From the NCBI GenBank assembly GCA_000708835.1, contig DF237175.1, forward strand, positions 62,001 through 126,000: DNA of 64,000 bases, written 5' to 3'. A program made the position numbers and the translations under genes. This DNA is from Klebsormidium nitens (taxonomy: Eukaryota; Streptophyta; Klebsormidiophyceae; Klebsormidiales; Klebsormidiaceae). A model generated the notes under the pieces. It saw only the letters and a list, made by a program, of their open reading frames with translations. It did not search any database and was not told where the DNA came from. Shown here piece by piece: positions 12,742 to 25,620 of the stretch; positions within the stretch are counted from its first letter, which is position 1; each line of letters starts with the position of its first letter.

Positions 12742-15700
12742 CTAATAGAACACGAAATCGGGCCCAACCTCCTCTTCCCGGGCGTAGATGTCTTGACAGA
12801 CTTGCTCGGCCCCGTTCATCCGCCTGATGAAGCCGATGTGCAACGTGAAGGTTGACCACAGATTGCCGACGAACAGCCTCCCCTGAGAGCAGACGGCCTG
12901 CATCGAACGAAAACGTCCCCGATCAGACTTTCTCAATCGTTCTTCAATGGTTTGCCCCCTGCATGAATGCGCCAAAGCCCCCTCGACAGCAAACGAAGAC
13001 CGTTACAGCTCGTCATTACGCCCCTGAGGTAATAAAGCTGACCGTTGAGGACACGATGTCAATACTTCGTCGGTTCAGGAAGTGTTCCGATGGGTAGTTC
13101 TTGAACAGAAGCGGTGTGACAAATTGCAAAATCAGTTTTGGTTTGACCGGAATACTCCCCGTGCGGAAGAACCCACCTGGTCAATCTGCCCGAGCCGCAT
13201 CGTTTCCTCCCCGTTCTCGTTGGTCACGTGATTCCAGCCCCAGGCGGGGAAGAAGTCCCCCAGGAAGTGCACCTCCTTGTACCCGCCGTGGCTGAAGAGC
13301 ACCCGGGTCTCCTCAATGGAGGCATCTGTACTGATGTACAGCACTTCCTCGGGGGGCAGGTACACCTTGAGCAGGTCCACGATCTGCACAAACACGGGGT
13401 CCAATGATTCAGGGAACAGTAAGCCGGGGGGACAGTAACTGGGACGAGTGGGACTCGAGAGGGTTAGGGTGGTTATGAGAAGTCAATGGCCAGCTTTAAC
13501 GAAAGTGCGACACAGGCGCTGCCTTTAGGAGGTCCGCTGTCTGGAAGGGGCAGAGTCCTCTACATTGGGCAGTCTATTCTTCTATGATGGGGACTACTTT
13601 TCACCTGGACGGTTATCTTTCGACCAGAATCCCGGTCTCGAACAAGGATAACTATCAACGTACGCGTGTCGTCGCCTTGACCTAAAGGAAGTACAATTGT
13701 CCTGCATCCAAAGCGAAGCAACAGCTTATGAAATAGGTCCCACTTCTGAGCAGCAAACGCCCGGCCGATAATGCAGAGGAGCTGGATCACCGCCCGCTTT
13801 TATATCCGACATGGTAGCGAGCGCGCTGGCAGCGGGCAGGCCTCACCTCCTCCATCGACTTTTCGTACTTTGGGTGCAGCGTCAGGAACGTGTCGCCCCG
13901 ACGTAGATGGAAGCAGTTGTACGTGTTACTCGGAGTCATCTGCACATGGCGCCCGGTCCTTTCAATGAGTGAACACTCCCTCCTGGAAAAGTATTTCACA
14001 ACGCCACGAATGCAGAGTCTTCGAACCCAATTTCATTTTCATTTCAAAGAGGATATGTCGAGCGCTGCAACTTTTTAGTGTCCTTGCTTAATCGCAAAAG
14101 CTAAGCCGTGAGGGGCCGTTTACCCGTCGGAAAAGATTTTTGGGTTCTCCGGCCTCTAAGCTATCAAGGAAATCTGTTTACTGGCATGGTCTTCCGTGCT
14201 TCGGGGGTGAGAGAGCCCGGCAGTAAGAGCGCAAGAAGCGAAGCAGACTGCGCAGACACACTTCGATGAATCTCTCTGTGGCTGCAGTGCAGCGCCGGTT
14301 TGTTTTTACATACCTACGCCTCACATAAGAATCCTCCAATTTCCCATTCTTCAGGCTGGACGCCTAAAGTAATGACACCCTGCATCAAGGAAGCAGAGCG
14401 CTCACCTCTCTTAACGCATCGACTGTCTGATTCCGCAAAGCGGCCGTAACCGGATGCGGCGCCAATCCCCTGTAAACCCTCTGATCGAATGCGAGCTGCT
14501 TTGCCGCGTCTTTGAACTGTCCGAACCGGCGGAAGGCCGAATAGAAGACGAGGAGAGGGTCCGAATTGCTGCCGAACCACTCCGTGACCTCCTCTTCGGT
14601 CGCGCCGAAGTGGTACCTGCACGTTACGGAGTCCGCTTTCAGAGACTCGGTGTGCATGATATGTTTAATCAACTTACGTCAGCAGTCTGTCGTAGGCCCT
14701 AGGGCTTCATCAGATTCTCCGTAGCTGTCGCATCGTCGGTTTCGGCAGAGGAGCTCGGGTCTATCACATCCAGAGCGCTAGTAGGGTACTTCCGAGTTCC
14801 ATCCAGACTTTGTGTGACGGCCGAGTTAATGTTTGAAGGGGCGTCAGCTTATTAGAACGACTTCGAGGCACGAATTAACCAGGCCTGCAACTTCAGAGCC
14901 TCCCACGTGGGGGTCAAACGACTCGCATGCGAGGGACAACGTCAAAGTCGACACGGCCTTTTGACGTGATCCGAGGGAAAGATACATGTGTGCTTTAGCG
15001 TCCCAATAGTGAACACATGGAATTGCCGAAAGGCGCAAAGAGAGGCTGGTGTCGTTCTGCGAAAGGTCGATATTAGAGAGCCTCACCGAGAGGCCTTGAA
15101 GTTTTTCAGTCGTCCCAACCATGGCGCATCCGGAGGCGGCTTCGGGTCGGTGCTGATGTCGATGTTTTGAATGGGGAGCTGCGCATGGAGCGGACGAAGA
15201 AACTTTCAGACGTCGACGAGTAAACCTTCAATATTTTTGTAGTCAATCCGCATTCAGCATGAGTGATTCGAGCTGAACCGGATCAACAATGGTGATGAGA
15301 TGAGTAAGTGCTATACTGCTGCTTGGCCGGACGTTAAACCTCAAACCGAAGGTGATTTGCGGCGATGTTAGGTGCATCACGATTGAGTGAGAGCATAAAC
15401 TGGGCGTTCCAGGACAGAGGGTCCGAGGCGCTCGGTGAGGAAGTAAGGCCTGGTTTCGAAGAGGAAAAGGAGACTACGAGCATTTGTAGGGATTGTCCGA
15501 TGCGTTGCACAGGGGCCTGATTGCCTCTGCAGGCTAAAATCAACGCTCGATATGATCGGACGACATAGATCCTATGCATCGGCAGACTGCCTGATACGCA
15601 ACTTGATAACATCCTCAATTGCTAGCAGTATTCTATTAGGGCAGGTAAAGGGACGTGATCCTTCGAAAGCACCCGTACTTCCAGTCACCTCGCAATCAGA

Positions 15701-18067
15701 ATGACACTAAGCATACCACACTGCATTATGAGAGGCACTGCCCGCCTTCTCTCACCTTCTCCCAGTCCGGGAACAGCACCTCCAGCATGCTCCCGGGAAG
15801 CGTGTCCGGGAACTCCGCCTCAAACCCATCATAATCAAAGAAGTAGTCCAGCAGCACCGGCGTCGCTTGCTTATGCTCCCGGTAGAACCTCGGTAGGACA
15901 AGCGTGCGCCCCATATACTCGGCCATCGCAAGCGCCGTCCGCAGCTCCTGCCGCTGGTTGTTCAGCCCGTTGTGCTCCAACTCCTCAAAATAATACATGA
16001 ACCCCCGGCCCCCGTTGCACGCGCCCCCCTCGGCTTTCAGCCCCCTCCGCCTGCGCCTCTGCTGTTTCCCCCCCTGCTCCGCCATCTGCTGTAGCTGCGC
16101 CCCCTGGCTTCGAAGACATGTCACCAGCGCTCTGTCGGCGGACCACAACCTCGCCTCCCGGAACCGGTACCTGACATTTCGGGGGGAGAACGACCCCCCC
16201 GAGACGTCAAACGCGCCTGCCAAAAAATCGCCCCCAGTGGGGGGTTCTGGCTGCACCTCCGCAAGGCCATCCCAGAACCGCCCTCGATTGATGGACTCCC
16301 ATGTCAACCCCCCTCCAAGCGAAACTTTGCCCGGGAGCGGGTCGCTTCCCCCACCGTCTGCAAGCTTCAGCACAGCATTCAGCACCTCCTCTTCCTTGAC
16401 CCCCGGGTACGAGGTCACCGCCTCCGCCATTGTCCTCAGAAACGCGAGCGTGTTTTTGGACGGCCGCAGAAAGGCCACCGACGTGCCCGCCCCTAGTTGA
16501 TCCCCCTCTTGCAACCTCCTCCTGCTCCCTCCCCTACCTGACTCCTGCAACTTTCTCGTGCTTTTCAAGGGGCCCCCTGGTACAGCCACAGCTGCTGGCC
16601 TCTGCTGTATCAACTGCAAGCTTTGCCCCGCCCCAAGCGCATCCCAGGGCTTCCGCAGCCAGACCATCTCAAGCGAAGAGAAGACAACCGTGTACCCCAG
16701 ATCAACAGCTTCTGTCAGCAGCTGATACTTGGCCTCGGTGCGTGGGACACTTCCGTTAAAGAACGGATACACATAGCCGTAACCAATTTCCTGCATGCGA
16801 GTTGTCAAAGTGAGACATGACTGGTACGAGGCCAGGGGAGTGGAAGAGTCTGCCGCACTGAAGCTGATTGGACCCTGATTTTTGATAAGCTCAAAGTCCC
16901 TACCAAATAAGCTCAACCAAAGTGTCTGATTTAGAAACATTCGGATGCTTGGCATGCCAAGCAAAGGCAAATGATCAAGTGAACCAACTTGCAAAGAGGC
17001 ACTTATAATGCAACAACAGGCGCACGGCCTCCTTTCAAAATCAGCCCCCTGCCAAGTTACCCCAATGTCAGTAAGTCTCACCGCAGCTTTTGATGCTGTT
17101 GCAGAGTCAAGCGCCACCAGGAGCAGATTCTCAACGAACGCCGCATCTTTTGCAAAGTAGAAAAAGTTTGCCAAGAGGTCGTACTCTTCCACCAGGTAAT
17201 CACTCTTTCCAGCCAACACGATTGCAACCTGTTGCAAAGGACGTTTGCAGCAGTCAGAAGTCACTTGAGCAGAAAAGTTGCTTGCTTGCGGTGACACAAT
17301 CATGCAATGAGCTAGTACTTCAAAAAATTGCAGGCTACTGCTAGAAGAAGCATTGTAAATTGAAGATGACGGACGTCAGAAGTGAAAGCATCAATACCAA
17401 ATCATAAAGCACAAGCTCAACGGTCTGCTCAGGCCTGGACCAAGACACCACAGAGGTTGCAACAGCACAAACTCCTCACCTCTTTATTCTGCGAGGCGGC
17501 ACCTTCCAGAAAAACATTAAGCACTTGTAGCTGCTCACTGGTCAGCCAGTGTCGATGTGACATTTGTGCATCTTCCCTGCTGCAAAAGAAAGATAGCAAA
17601 CTTGGGTCAAATGGGTCCAAAATCGAAGTGCGCAAAGGCGTTTCCAATAAACAATGGTGAGATTCATCTGGTTTGCGAAGCACTGCTCCCACTGCTTCTC
17701 AGAGTGAGAAGCTCCTTCACTAAACTGCACGTCAGGAGCTGTTGAGAAAAGAGCTATGAGCTTTTCTGCAGCCAGACTTGTGAGCTGGACGAAAATGCGC
17801 CCAGAAATTGGTCCAGATTGCAAGCTACAAGATTGCAGGGTGCATGCAGAACTCTCTCTGCTGACATGGGCCAATCACAATAACACTGCACAATTTTGCT
17901 CTCAAAGACAGCGCCTACCTGAGAGAAAGCCTGAAAGACTGCTGCAGGAAGAGACATGGCATCAGGGATCCCAGGAGGATGACAAGGAAAACCAGCCCTC
18001 GCCGGCGTGTCCCACAATCATCCCACCGCTTGGTGGCACCATGTCGTAACGGAGAAAATCTGGTCAT
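12742..18067 (-). CDS. Type II membrane two-domain glycosyltransferase: GT77-like domain fused to O-fucosyltransferase-like domain, about 843 aa
   Basis: Exons in transcript order: 18067-17919, 17860-17693 (or to 17684), 17576-17480, 17228-17082, 16790-15756, 15516-15340, 15178-15087, 14616-14406, 13939-13847, 13383-13177, 12897-12742. Phases join throughout. The start MTRFSPLRHGATKRW is followed by a signal anchor at about 24-42 (GLVFLVILLGSLMPCLFL), so it is probably a Golgi type II protein. The domain at about 110-330 looks like a nucleotide-sugar transferase of the GT77 kind (GYGYVYPFFNGSVPRTEAKY, then VVFSSLEMVWLRKPW). The C-terminal domain (about 480-843) has protein O-fucosyltransferase marks: NNQRQELRTALAMAEYMGR, CFHLRRGDTF, EEVLYISTDAS and GRLFVGNLWSTF. 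The first domain lacks the usual acidic DxD at the end of the strand (SSLE instead). The donor of exon 2 and of exon 6 (GTTTAA) are weak. The acceptor and substrate are unknown; wall or glycoprotein glycosylation is inferred. Confidence 0.8.
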
Positions 18068-19191
18068 CTTCCCCAAACAAACACAGATGCTAGACCAGGT
18101 AGTCTTGGTCTAAATAAACATCTGTAAACTCCCACTGGGGATGGGCGCAAGTCGCGCCAACTCATTGAAAGAACTTGATCTCATTAGACCAATCAAGGGT
18201 GTCACATTACAGATCTAGCACACCCCTTAGTGCTTTGCAGCATTACAAACTTAAAGGTATTCCCTTGGGCCCAACTTCTTATCATAAACTTAGTTGAGAT
18301 TAGTGGCTGTTTACAACCGGTGCAGGAGCGGGTGCGGGCAAGTGTAGGATACAACAGACAAAACGCTTTAGAGGAACCCTTGTGGATGAAGCGGGGGATG
18401 AAGCACTGAATTCAGATCCAGTGTGCTCAGGAAGGAACGTATCCTGTACCAAATTTGCGCCTCATCACAGTATCATCTGAGTATGCTGTCACTGTTGACA
18501 ATTGGCAACAGTGGGCGAACGAAGGCCTCACAAAATGCCGTCATAGCGCCCCAGAAAAGCTTGTCCCAGAACTCGCCCACTTCTAAGTTCTGATCTGAAA
18601 TGAGTTGACCAGCATTCACGGGATCCTGGCCAGTAACGATGAATCCCGGCGGTCCAAACTGTCAGCATTAAATGTTGGACGGTGCGATGAGCTTGGAATC
18701 TTTGCTTATTCTGCCCGTCAAATGGAGTTCTTCACAATCGACGGTTCGAGTGTCGTCCCTGTAAAATTAGGGTTTGAGAACTTAGAAAGCTGTACACATA
18801 GGTACCTGCCTAAAAATTCAATGCTATAGGCTGTGGGTATAGCTAAAGAACTTGTGGGAGAGAGCTAGTAGCGCCTTTCTTGCCGTTCGCATTGGCATCG
18901 ATTGGCATCTTTTCGGGTGTTCCGAAGCTCACAGGCGTTTGGATGATCGTCTTTCTATCTAGAACTGACTCTCGCTTCATGGGGTCTAGCTAATGACAGC
19001 AAGAGCTTGACTTATGGCCGGCACAGAACTCATTTGCATGGTGGCATCATTGCTCAGCTAAATTTTACCAAGTTGTAAGCACCAAAGCAGCAGCCTTGTA
19101 CGGAAAATAAGTAGCTCTGCTGGAGCCCGCTAGCGTTCCTGTGTCATCTGCTTGTTCTGCAGCAGTGTGAAAAGGTTCTGGTAGCGCCAAG
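18068..19191. other. Intergenic, divergent promoter region
   Basis: Separates the starts of the glycosyltransferase (-) and the WD40 gene (+). Short frames such as 18605-18829 look like noise. No RNA gene or repeat noticed. Confidence 0.4.
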
Positions 19192-22100
19192 CATGTCTCG
19201 ACAACCTGCTCTGAGGTAAGTAATGAAACGACATTGAGGAGGACCTTGATTTTCGTACCACTCAGTAATCCTTCGCAATTGGCAAAGTGCACTGCAGCTT
19301 TTCATCTTTCAATGCCAAGATTGACATGGCACTGTTGCCCTTGTCTTGTTGCATTGCTTTTCAACTGTGAGGACTTTGTCACACGCCCCTCTCAGCAGAA
19401 TCAGAATGATGAAGGAACGAGAGAAATGATGGGCTGCATCAGGCATGGCAAAGGAAACGGTGTTGCATATGTTTCAGGATATCCTTGATGTTCCTGATTC
19501 ATTGTAAAGTCTCTGGGGAGTTATGAATGGAGGCTCGTATTTTGGTGTGCGTCAATGTGCTTGCCTGGGATCAATCATCTAGAAAGTTGCTAGTGATAAG
19601 TTTTGCTGGCACTCATACATTTCTAGTGAAAGGAAAGGGACCCAATGAAAGTGTCAGGTATCTGTGGTCTTTCGTACTGATCCTCCTTGTACTGACTTTG
19701 GTCTTGAAAGATCTCAGGGCTGCCGACTCTCATGTTCAAAATGAGGCCTACCTGGCAAGGCTGGGGGAGGCGATGGCACAACTGGAGATGGCATGGATCT
19801 CTGAGAAGCCAACTGCTGTTGCCCCCTGCTTGGATACGCCATCGTCAACTCAAGACAGGGAGTCGAAATTGAGGCTCCTGAAGGGGAAGCTCAGACGGAG
19901 AAGCAGTGGGGGGGAGGCAGCCTCCGAGAGTGGGGCCGACAGCCAGGCTGATGACAGTACTGGATGCAAAGTCAGGGAAGATCCAGAACCCTCAAAGGCT
20001 CGGTTAAGAAGTCGGTCGGAAAACGTACAGGACGGATTACCCTCAAAAACCTGGTTAAGGAGTGGGTTAGAAAGTGGTACAGCCACTGGTAGGGAGCAGA
20101 ATGGGAGCTCATCGGTTGTGGGGCAGCTTGCCAGGACGGACTCAGGGCCCAGACTAGTTGCCGAGACAAACAGGGCGCCTCGGAGAAGCGGCTCTGAGTT
20201 CGATCTTAACGGGAGGCGGGTTAGCGGGGGTGCTACAAAGTCGGAACAAGACCTGAAACCTGGATTGCAACCAGTGCCTCGTGACAGTTCTTCCCACTCA
20301 ACTTCTCACTCTGGCAGAAACTCAGTTGTAAAGGGACCCGTCATTTCTAAGCAACCAGATTATCAGAGCTTCCCAGCGAAGAAAGGTGCGAGGAGCGGTG
20401 TTTCAGCAGGAGCTTTGGAACATGGTTTGGAAGGAACTCTAGCCGGCGACGAGCCGTCCACCAGTCATGCATCGCTCTGTCCCGGTCCCCATTCATCCTG
20501 TCCGGGTGTGTCGGATGACCAACGGTGGAACAAAGGCCCAATGGACGAGGCGGGAAGAGTAACGAAGCTCTCCGAGCTACCGGTGAGCAGACCGTTAGAT
20601 AGTCACTCCCGTTCTCCAGCCAAGAAGCTCCAAACAAGTAATTTGATTGGCAGAAAGCATTCTAATGAGGCTAACAGGGCTCCCCTTGTCTTTCACATAA
20701 TGAGGAAGCACTTTCTTTTGCCCGTTCGTCTGCCGTTCGATTAACGTTCTACTCAACCTGCGGGGGAAAATGCGTCAGTCTTCCTTGAACATCATTACAA
20801 AACATGCGAGTCAACAAGACGAGAACCCGTTAACCATGTTCCTTGATCACCATTGCAAGGATCATGGTGGATGCGCTTTTCCTCCCCGACCTCTTTGCCT
20901 GATCTACAGCCGAAGCCATGTCTACTTCGTTTTGCCTTCTCGAGCCCTCCTTTTCTGAGAACCCTCCCTTTCTGTCCATGTCGTATATGACACCACCTTC
21001 ACGTAGCTTAGAAATTTGTTAAGAGAGAACCCTCTTGAATCTTTCTTTGATAGACGCTTCCACCCCAGCCATCGGCCCATCATTCTTCATACTTCATGTT
21101 TCACATCGGCCACTCTTTGGAATTCAATCTTCCACCCCATTCAATCGCAAACCTTCTTTTGCAGACCCCATTTGCAAACCTGTCTGCAAAGCCCAATCGC
21201 AAACCCTCTTTTTTTTACCCCGCAGATTCTGTGCATGAGCGTACTGGGCAACGAGGCCGTCGTCGGCTCCTCGGACCACGCTGTGTACACGGTGGATTTG
21301 GACACCGGACGAAAGAAACGGACGCTGTATGGCAAGACTGCCGGCCACACGGAGTGGGTCACCTGCGTCACGCACCTGCCGGATGGGCGTATCCTCAGGT
21401 GAGCGTCCGCGAAGAGCGGGTTCAAGCAAGACCAGCAAACTCCGAAATCCAGCCTGGGGACTGTATGAAACGAGTGACGATGTGGCGAGGTTCGGGGATT
21501 TTCGGGGCCCTTCTCGAATACCTTGGACCACGTGCAGATTGCCCAGGCTTTTGCACGTAAGAAACTCGCCCCGTCATCACTTTCAGCGTTGCTCAATTCC
21601 GAATTCAAATCCCCTGTCTCTCTTCGACCCCGCTCGTGAAGGTCCAGGTACGAACACTTTGCTCGAAGCCTGTGCGTGTTAAATGCAATGGGCGGTCTGC
21701 AGGTACAATGGCTTTGGGATTGGCTTACATTGCACGGACATAGTCCCATTCTCTCGACATTTCTAGATCAATCTCACCTTCCGAGGCTCTTAGCCGAAGC
21801 GATTGTTTTCGGCAACACGATGGCGTTGCTCGGTCAGATCAAAAAGAAGCCTTTGCAAACTCAACGGGGGTGGATATGGCGAGATTAACGGAGCTCTTCG
21901 AAGTGCAATCTTGGGATGTCAGCGCTTGCGAAGAACCGGAAAGTCTCTGGAGTTGCTGTCCATCGTCTCGGGGCACGACGCTTGCTGCTTCCGGGCAGGA
22001 ACCAGAGGCAGAGGTGTAACAATGCAAGCACGCTGCGTCAAAGCCTTAAGTAGCGAAGTAATCCTCCTTTTCTGCAGTGGCGGCATGGACAACCGCCTTC

Positions 22101-24566
22101 TGCTCTGGTCGTCATCAAGCGTGACGCACTGCGAACTCCCTGGCCACACAGCGTCGATCTCAGCCGTTCAGTGCTCATCGGACGGCAGCCTCGCGGTCTC
22201 CTCTTCTTACGACAAGACGCTCCGGGTTTGGGCGCTGCCCGGAGCTGACGCTCGCGGCGTGGGGCGGGGCAAGGGTTCAGGGTTTAAGGGTACTGCCACG
22301 TGTCTCGTGGGACACGTGGCGCCCGTTTTGGACTTCGCGTGGACGGCCGGGAAGGTCGTCAGCGGGGCGCGGGACGGGTGCGTCATTTTGTGGGTGAGGT
22401 GCTGGAGATGCTCCGCTTATCTTCTTCGTTTCCTCCTTTCGTCTGATTCGTATCCTCGTCTTCAAATTTTCCCTTTACTGCTTCTGTTTTCTTGGAATGA
22501 GTTTTGTTCGAAGGGACGAGGAATAGCATCAGAAGTGGAGGGGATTTGTCGCTGCGCACAAAAGGTATATCAAGCCTTTCTGTCGGAATATCGCGTCCTT
22601 TGTTCGTTACGAAACAGATATTGGACATGGGTTTTCTGGGCTTTCAAATGCCTTTGAGATCACACCTGTCCGGGTAAAGGTCGTAAGCAACTGATACAAG
22701 CCGTCCCCAACTCAGGTGCGGAGCGTGTTAAACCTTGGGTTTACGCTTTCAATAACCGTTGTTGTTACCCTTCATGGCGCTTAACCTTCATGAAACCAAT
22801 AGTTAACCCTGTTTCCTGACAGGACATCGGAGCAGCGGCTTCGTCCCGACAGCTGAAGCGCGCCCACGTGGGCCACGTGACGGCCCTCGTCTGGTCGGAC
22901 GCCGGGGGCAGTCCGCAGTCCGAAGAGCGTACGAATCTCTTTTTGACCGGCGGCCAAGACGGCTTCCTTAGGGCGTGGGACGGCCGCACGGACCGGGCAG
23001 TCGCTGAGGTGCCGGTACACGTGGCAGCCAGCGGGACCGGTGAGAATTCGTTGCGCCTTTGCTAAGATCGATTGTCGCAGCCGTCCAAACTTTGGTGTAT
23101 GAGTTACCGAGTTGCGGTGTTGAATTTGCAGTGCAAGGTACGGCTTTCTAACCACGTCGCTCGCTACATCGCTAGCGCCGAGAACTCAACACAACAGATA
23201 AGCAAAGATCAGTGGATTCAGTCCATGAACCGCTTCATGCAATCTGCAATTCCAAAACTTAATCTCATCTAACGAGTCATTCGGGCCATCTCAATTGGGA
23301 GCCAGGTTAGAGCTGGCAAGTGTTGCAGGACCAAGGGTTGTATGCCAAAGCAAACGTTCGTCGAGGAATGCCTTCGGAAGGAGAGTCATGTCTCGGCTTC
23401 CTTTGCGCCAGACGGTTGTCATTCTGCAACGTCGTCAGCGTTTCCGCCGCGGTCGGAATAAAAGCATGGAGAGGGAACGAGATAGATCCATCGAGGGACT
23501 GACGCTATTACGATCCTGTTCACAACGTGCGCTCGGGGGGTCATGGCAATTCATTCATTGATTGCGTCCATTCAGAACGACCCATTCAATCAGATTAGGG
23601 TTTTAACTTGTCAGTATCTCCTCCAGTAGATAAATGAACGAAGATTAAAGGCGGCCGTATCACGTGACGTGGCCGTCAGCCGCAGTCATATAGACCTCCT
23701 CAACTTTGACTTCACTGACGTCATTCCGACCTCAACCAGTTTTTCAGTCAGAAAGCCGTCATCTTCGCAAGCCGTTCCGCTGACCTCGTCCTCTCCCGCT
23801 CCTCAGGCGCCGTCAGCAGCATCCGCGTGGCTGCTGACGTCATCGTGACGGCCGGGGCGGACGGGATGGTGCGCGTGCTGGACCCCCGGGCGTCCTTCCG
23901 TGTGCGGAACTCCTTGACGGGCCCCGGGGGCTTCCTCTACTCGCTCCACGTGGCAGGCCGGACGGCGTTCAGGTACGCCGCCTGAACGTGTTTTGCAGAA
24001 AAGAAATCAAGAGTCCAGACGACTATTTTCGGCTCTGTTTCCGTTACAATTTTTTTAAAGTCCTGGTGCTGCTCGCAACGATTGCGTACCTGCTTGAGAT
24101 TCTGAAGCATACAAGTCAAACAGCTTCCCTTTCATCAACAAGGAAGTCTTTCTCGAGTAACGGCTGCTGAACGGCGTTCCATCGGTCTGGTAAGTCTGGG
24201 TTGTTCAAGACAGTGTTGGTGACGGAACTATCAAGATTGATGCACAAACTTCTCAAAAAGCAATCTGCGCCCCTTTCATGGTGCCATTCTCCTCGTGCAG
24301 TTAGCTATGGCTGCTTTCGTACAGAATTCTCTGTCCTTACAAACTCGCCGTCGATATTCCTCCTGGCTGAGCTTGGACCTATCGTCTATTGCCATTTTCG
24401 CAGTGGCGGGGGCGACGGTTCAGTTTTGGTCCACGACATCCTGGATGGCCGGACACTTTACGGGCTGGGGGCGATCAACAACGGAGCAGTGCGGTGCATA
24501 GACACAGGTGACAGTAAGCTTGTTTGCGCGGGTGATGATGGCACCCTCATCACATACTGCTACTGA
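19192..24566 (+). CDS. WD40-repeat protein with long disordered N-terminal region, 640 aa, 7 exons
   Basis: Exons are 19192-19214, 19718-20582, 21226-21398, 22078-22393, 22823-23039, 23807-23972 and 24404-24566. Every intron is GT-AG and phases join. The first exon gives only MSRQPAL plus a split Arg codon; the reading then continues into a short helix (EAYLARLGEAMAQLEMAW). Residues about 40-295 are Ser/Arg/Gly-rich and probably disordered. From about 297 a beta-propeller begins: SSDHAVYTVDLDTGRK, GHTEWVTCVTHLPDGRIL, SGGMDNRLLLW, SSSYDKTLRVWALPG, GHVAPVLDFAW, GGQDGFLRAWDGRTDRAV, AGADGMVRVLDPRASFR, and a last blade GGGDGSVLVHDILDGRTLYG ending in LITYCY. I count six to seven blades. The order resembles a conserved plant WD40 family whose role I cannot name. 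Probably a scaffold. The 23-nt first exon is the least certain part. Confidence 0.8.
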
Positions 24567-25620
24567 CTGGGTGGGCTAGTTGTATTTTAGCGGCGGAAAT
24601 AGGAACGAAAGCCCCTTGTAACATTTGTTGTACAGTAATGTTGACTGCTGGTTGCACCACCCCGCGACGTATTCGAACAACGAGTACCTGCAACTGGGAT
24701 GCACTGACAGAAAACGCAACATGAAAAGCTCAGACTTTGTTCTGCCGTCAAGCTCTGACGACCGAAAGGAAGTCGCAATGAGATGCACCATGTAGGATAG
24801 AGGACAGACTGTTAGTATCATCCTGGATGCATGACCGTCCGACGGGTACCGTCTCTACGTGCCGCATCTACATTCTGACCACTAGCTACATTCATGCTCA
24901 GTCGGAGCTAGTGCGCAGCAGCACGCATGCCTATACAGATGCGCAAATCATGAGCAAGTACACTGCAAGTTGCGCCAACTTGCCGGGCTATAGGAACCGT
25001 CGTTGCTCTATAGTAGCTAGCCGTTCAGTGTGTGTGCATATATATGCGGATGTCATCGACAGCCGGTCGCCATGACGGCCGGCGCAGCATGGTCGATACA
25101 TGAATTTGCAATAAGAATGCTGGCGCTGAGTCAAATGGATAAAACAAGCAATCCTTGAGCTTCCCCAGTGCAGTTGGCAGCGCCACATGTGAGCACATGC
25201 AAACCGAAGTACCATCTGAATACCACGAGATTGTACCGATCATAGTACCTACGCAAAGCCAGACACATGGACACGATGCAGGTTGCAACTTTTTGCCTAT
25301 ATGTTGAACCTTTGATTAACCTGGGCATGTAAAGTAGTTGAGCTTCCTGACATATGGACATGAAACGTGCACCCTAAGCACATTCTCCCTAAAGTGATTG
25401 ACAAAGCCTATCAGAGCCTGCTACTAAAACCTCCTAAAAACATAAGCTTTTCAAAGGTGCTCTTCACAGCAGCCTGACTGGGCGTGCTGAATAAGCACGC
25501 ACAACCTGACGATAAACCCCTACCTCCCCTCCCCCCAATATCCAGAGTCTCTTCTTATGATACAAGTAGCTCCGCTGAGCTGCCGCAGCAAGACACACGC
25601 AGAGTTTCTATCCCCGAGTG
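24567..25620. other. Intergenic, convergent 3' flanks
   Basis: Downstream of the WD40 gene and of the RING gene. No coding pattern or repeat stands out. Confidence 0.4.

Noticed and set aside
15726-17303. Single 525-codon frame as an intronless glycosyltransferase gene
   Set aside because: It reads through two good introns (17081-16791 and the 3' end after 15756); the spliced chain gives a longer, family-consistent protein with a signal anchor.
23660-23850. Cluster of TGACGT sites as an enhancer
   Set aside because: Several fall within or beside WD40 exon 6, where they are coding; chance clustering cannot be excluded.
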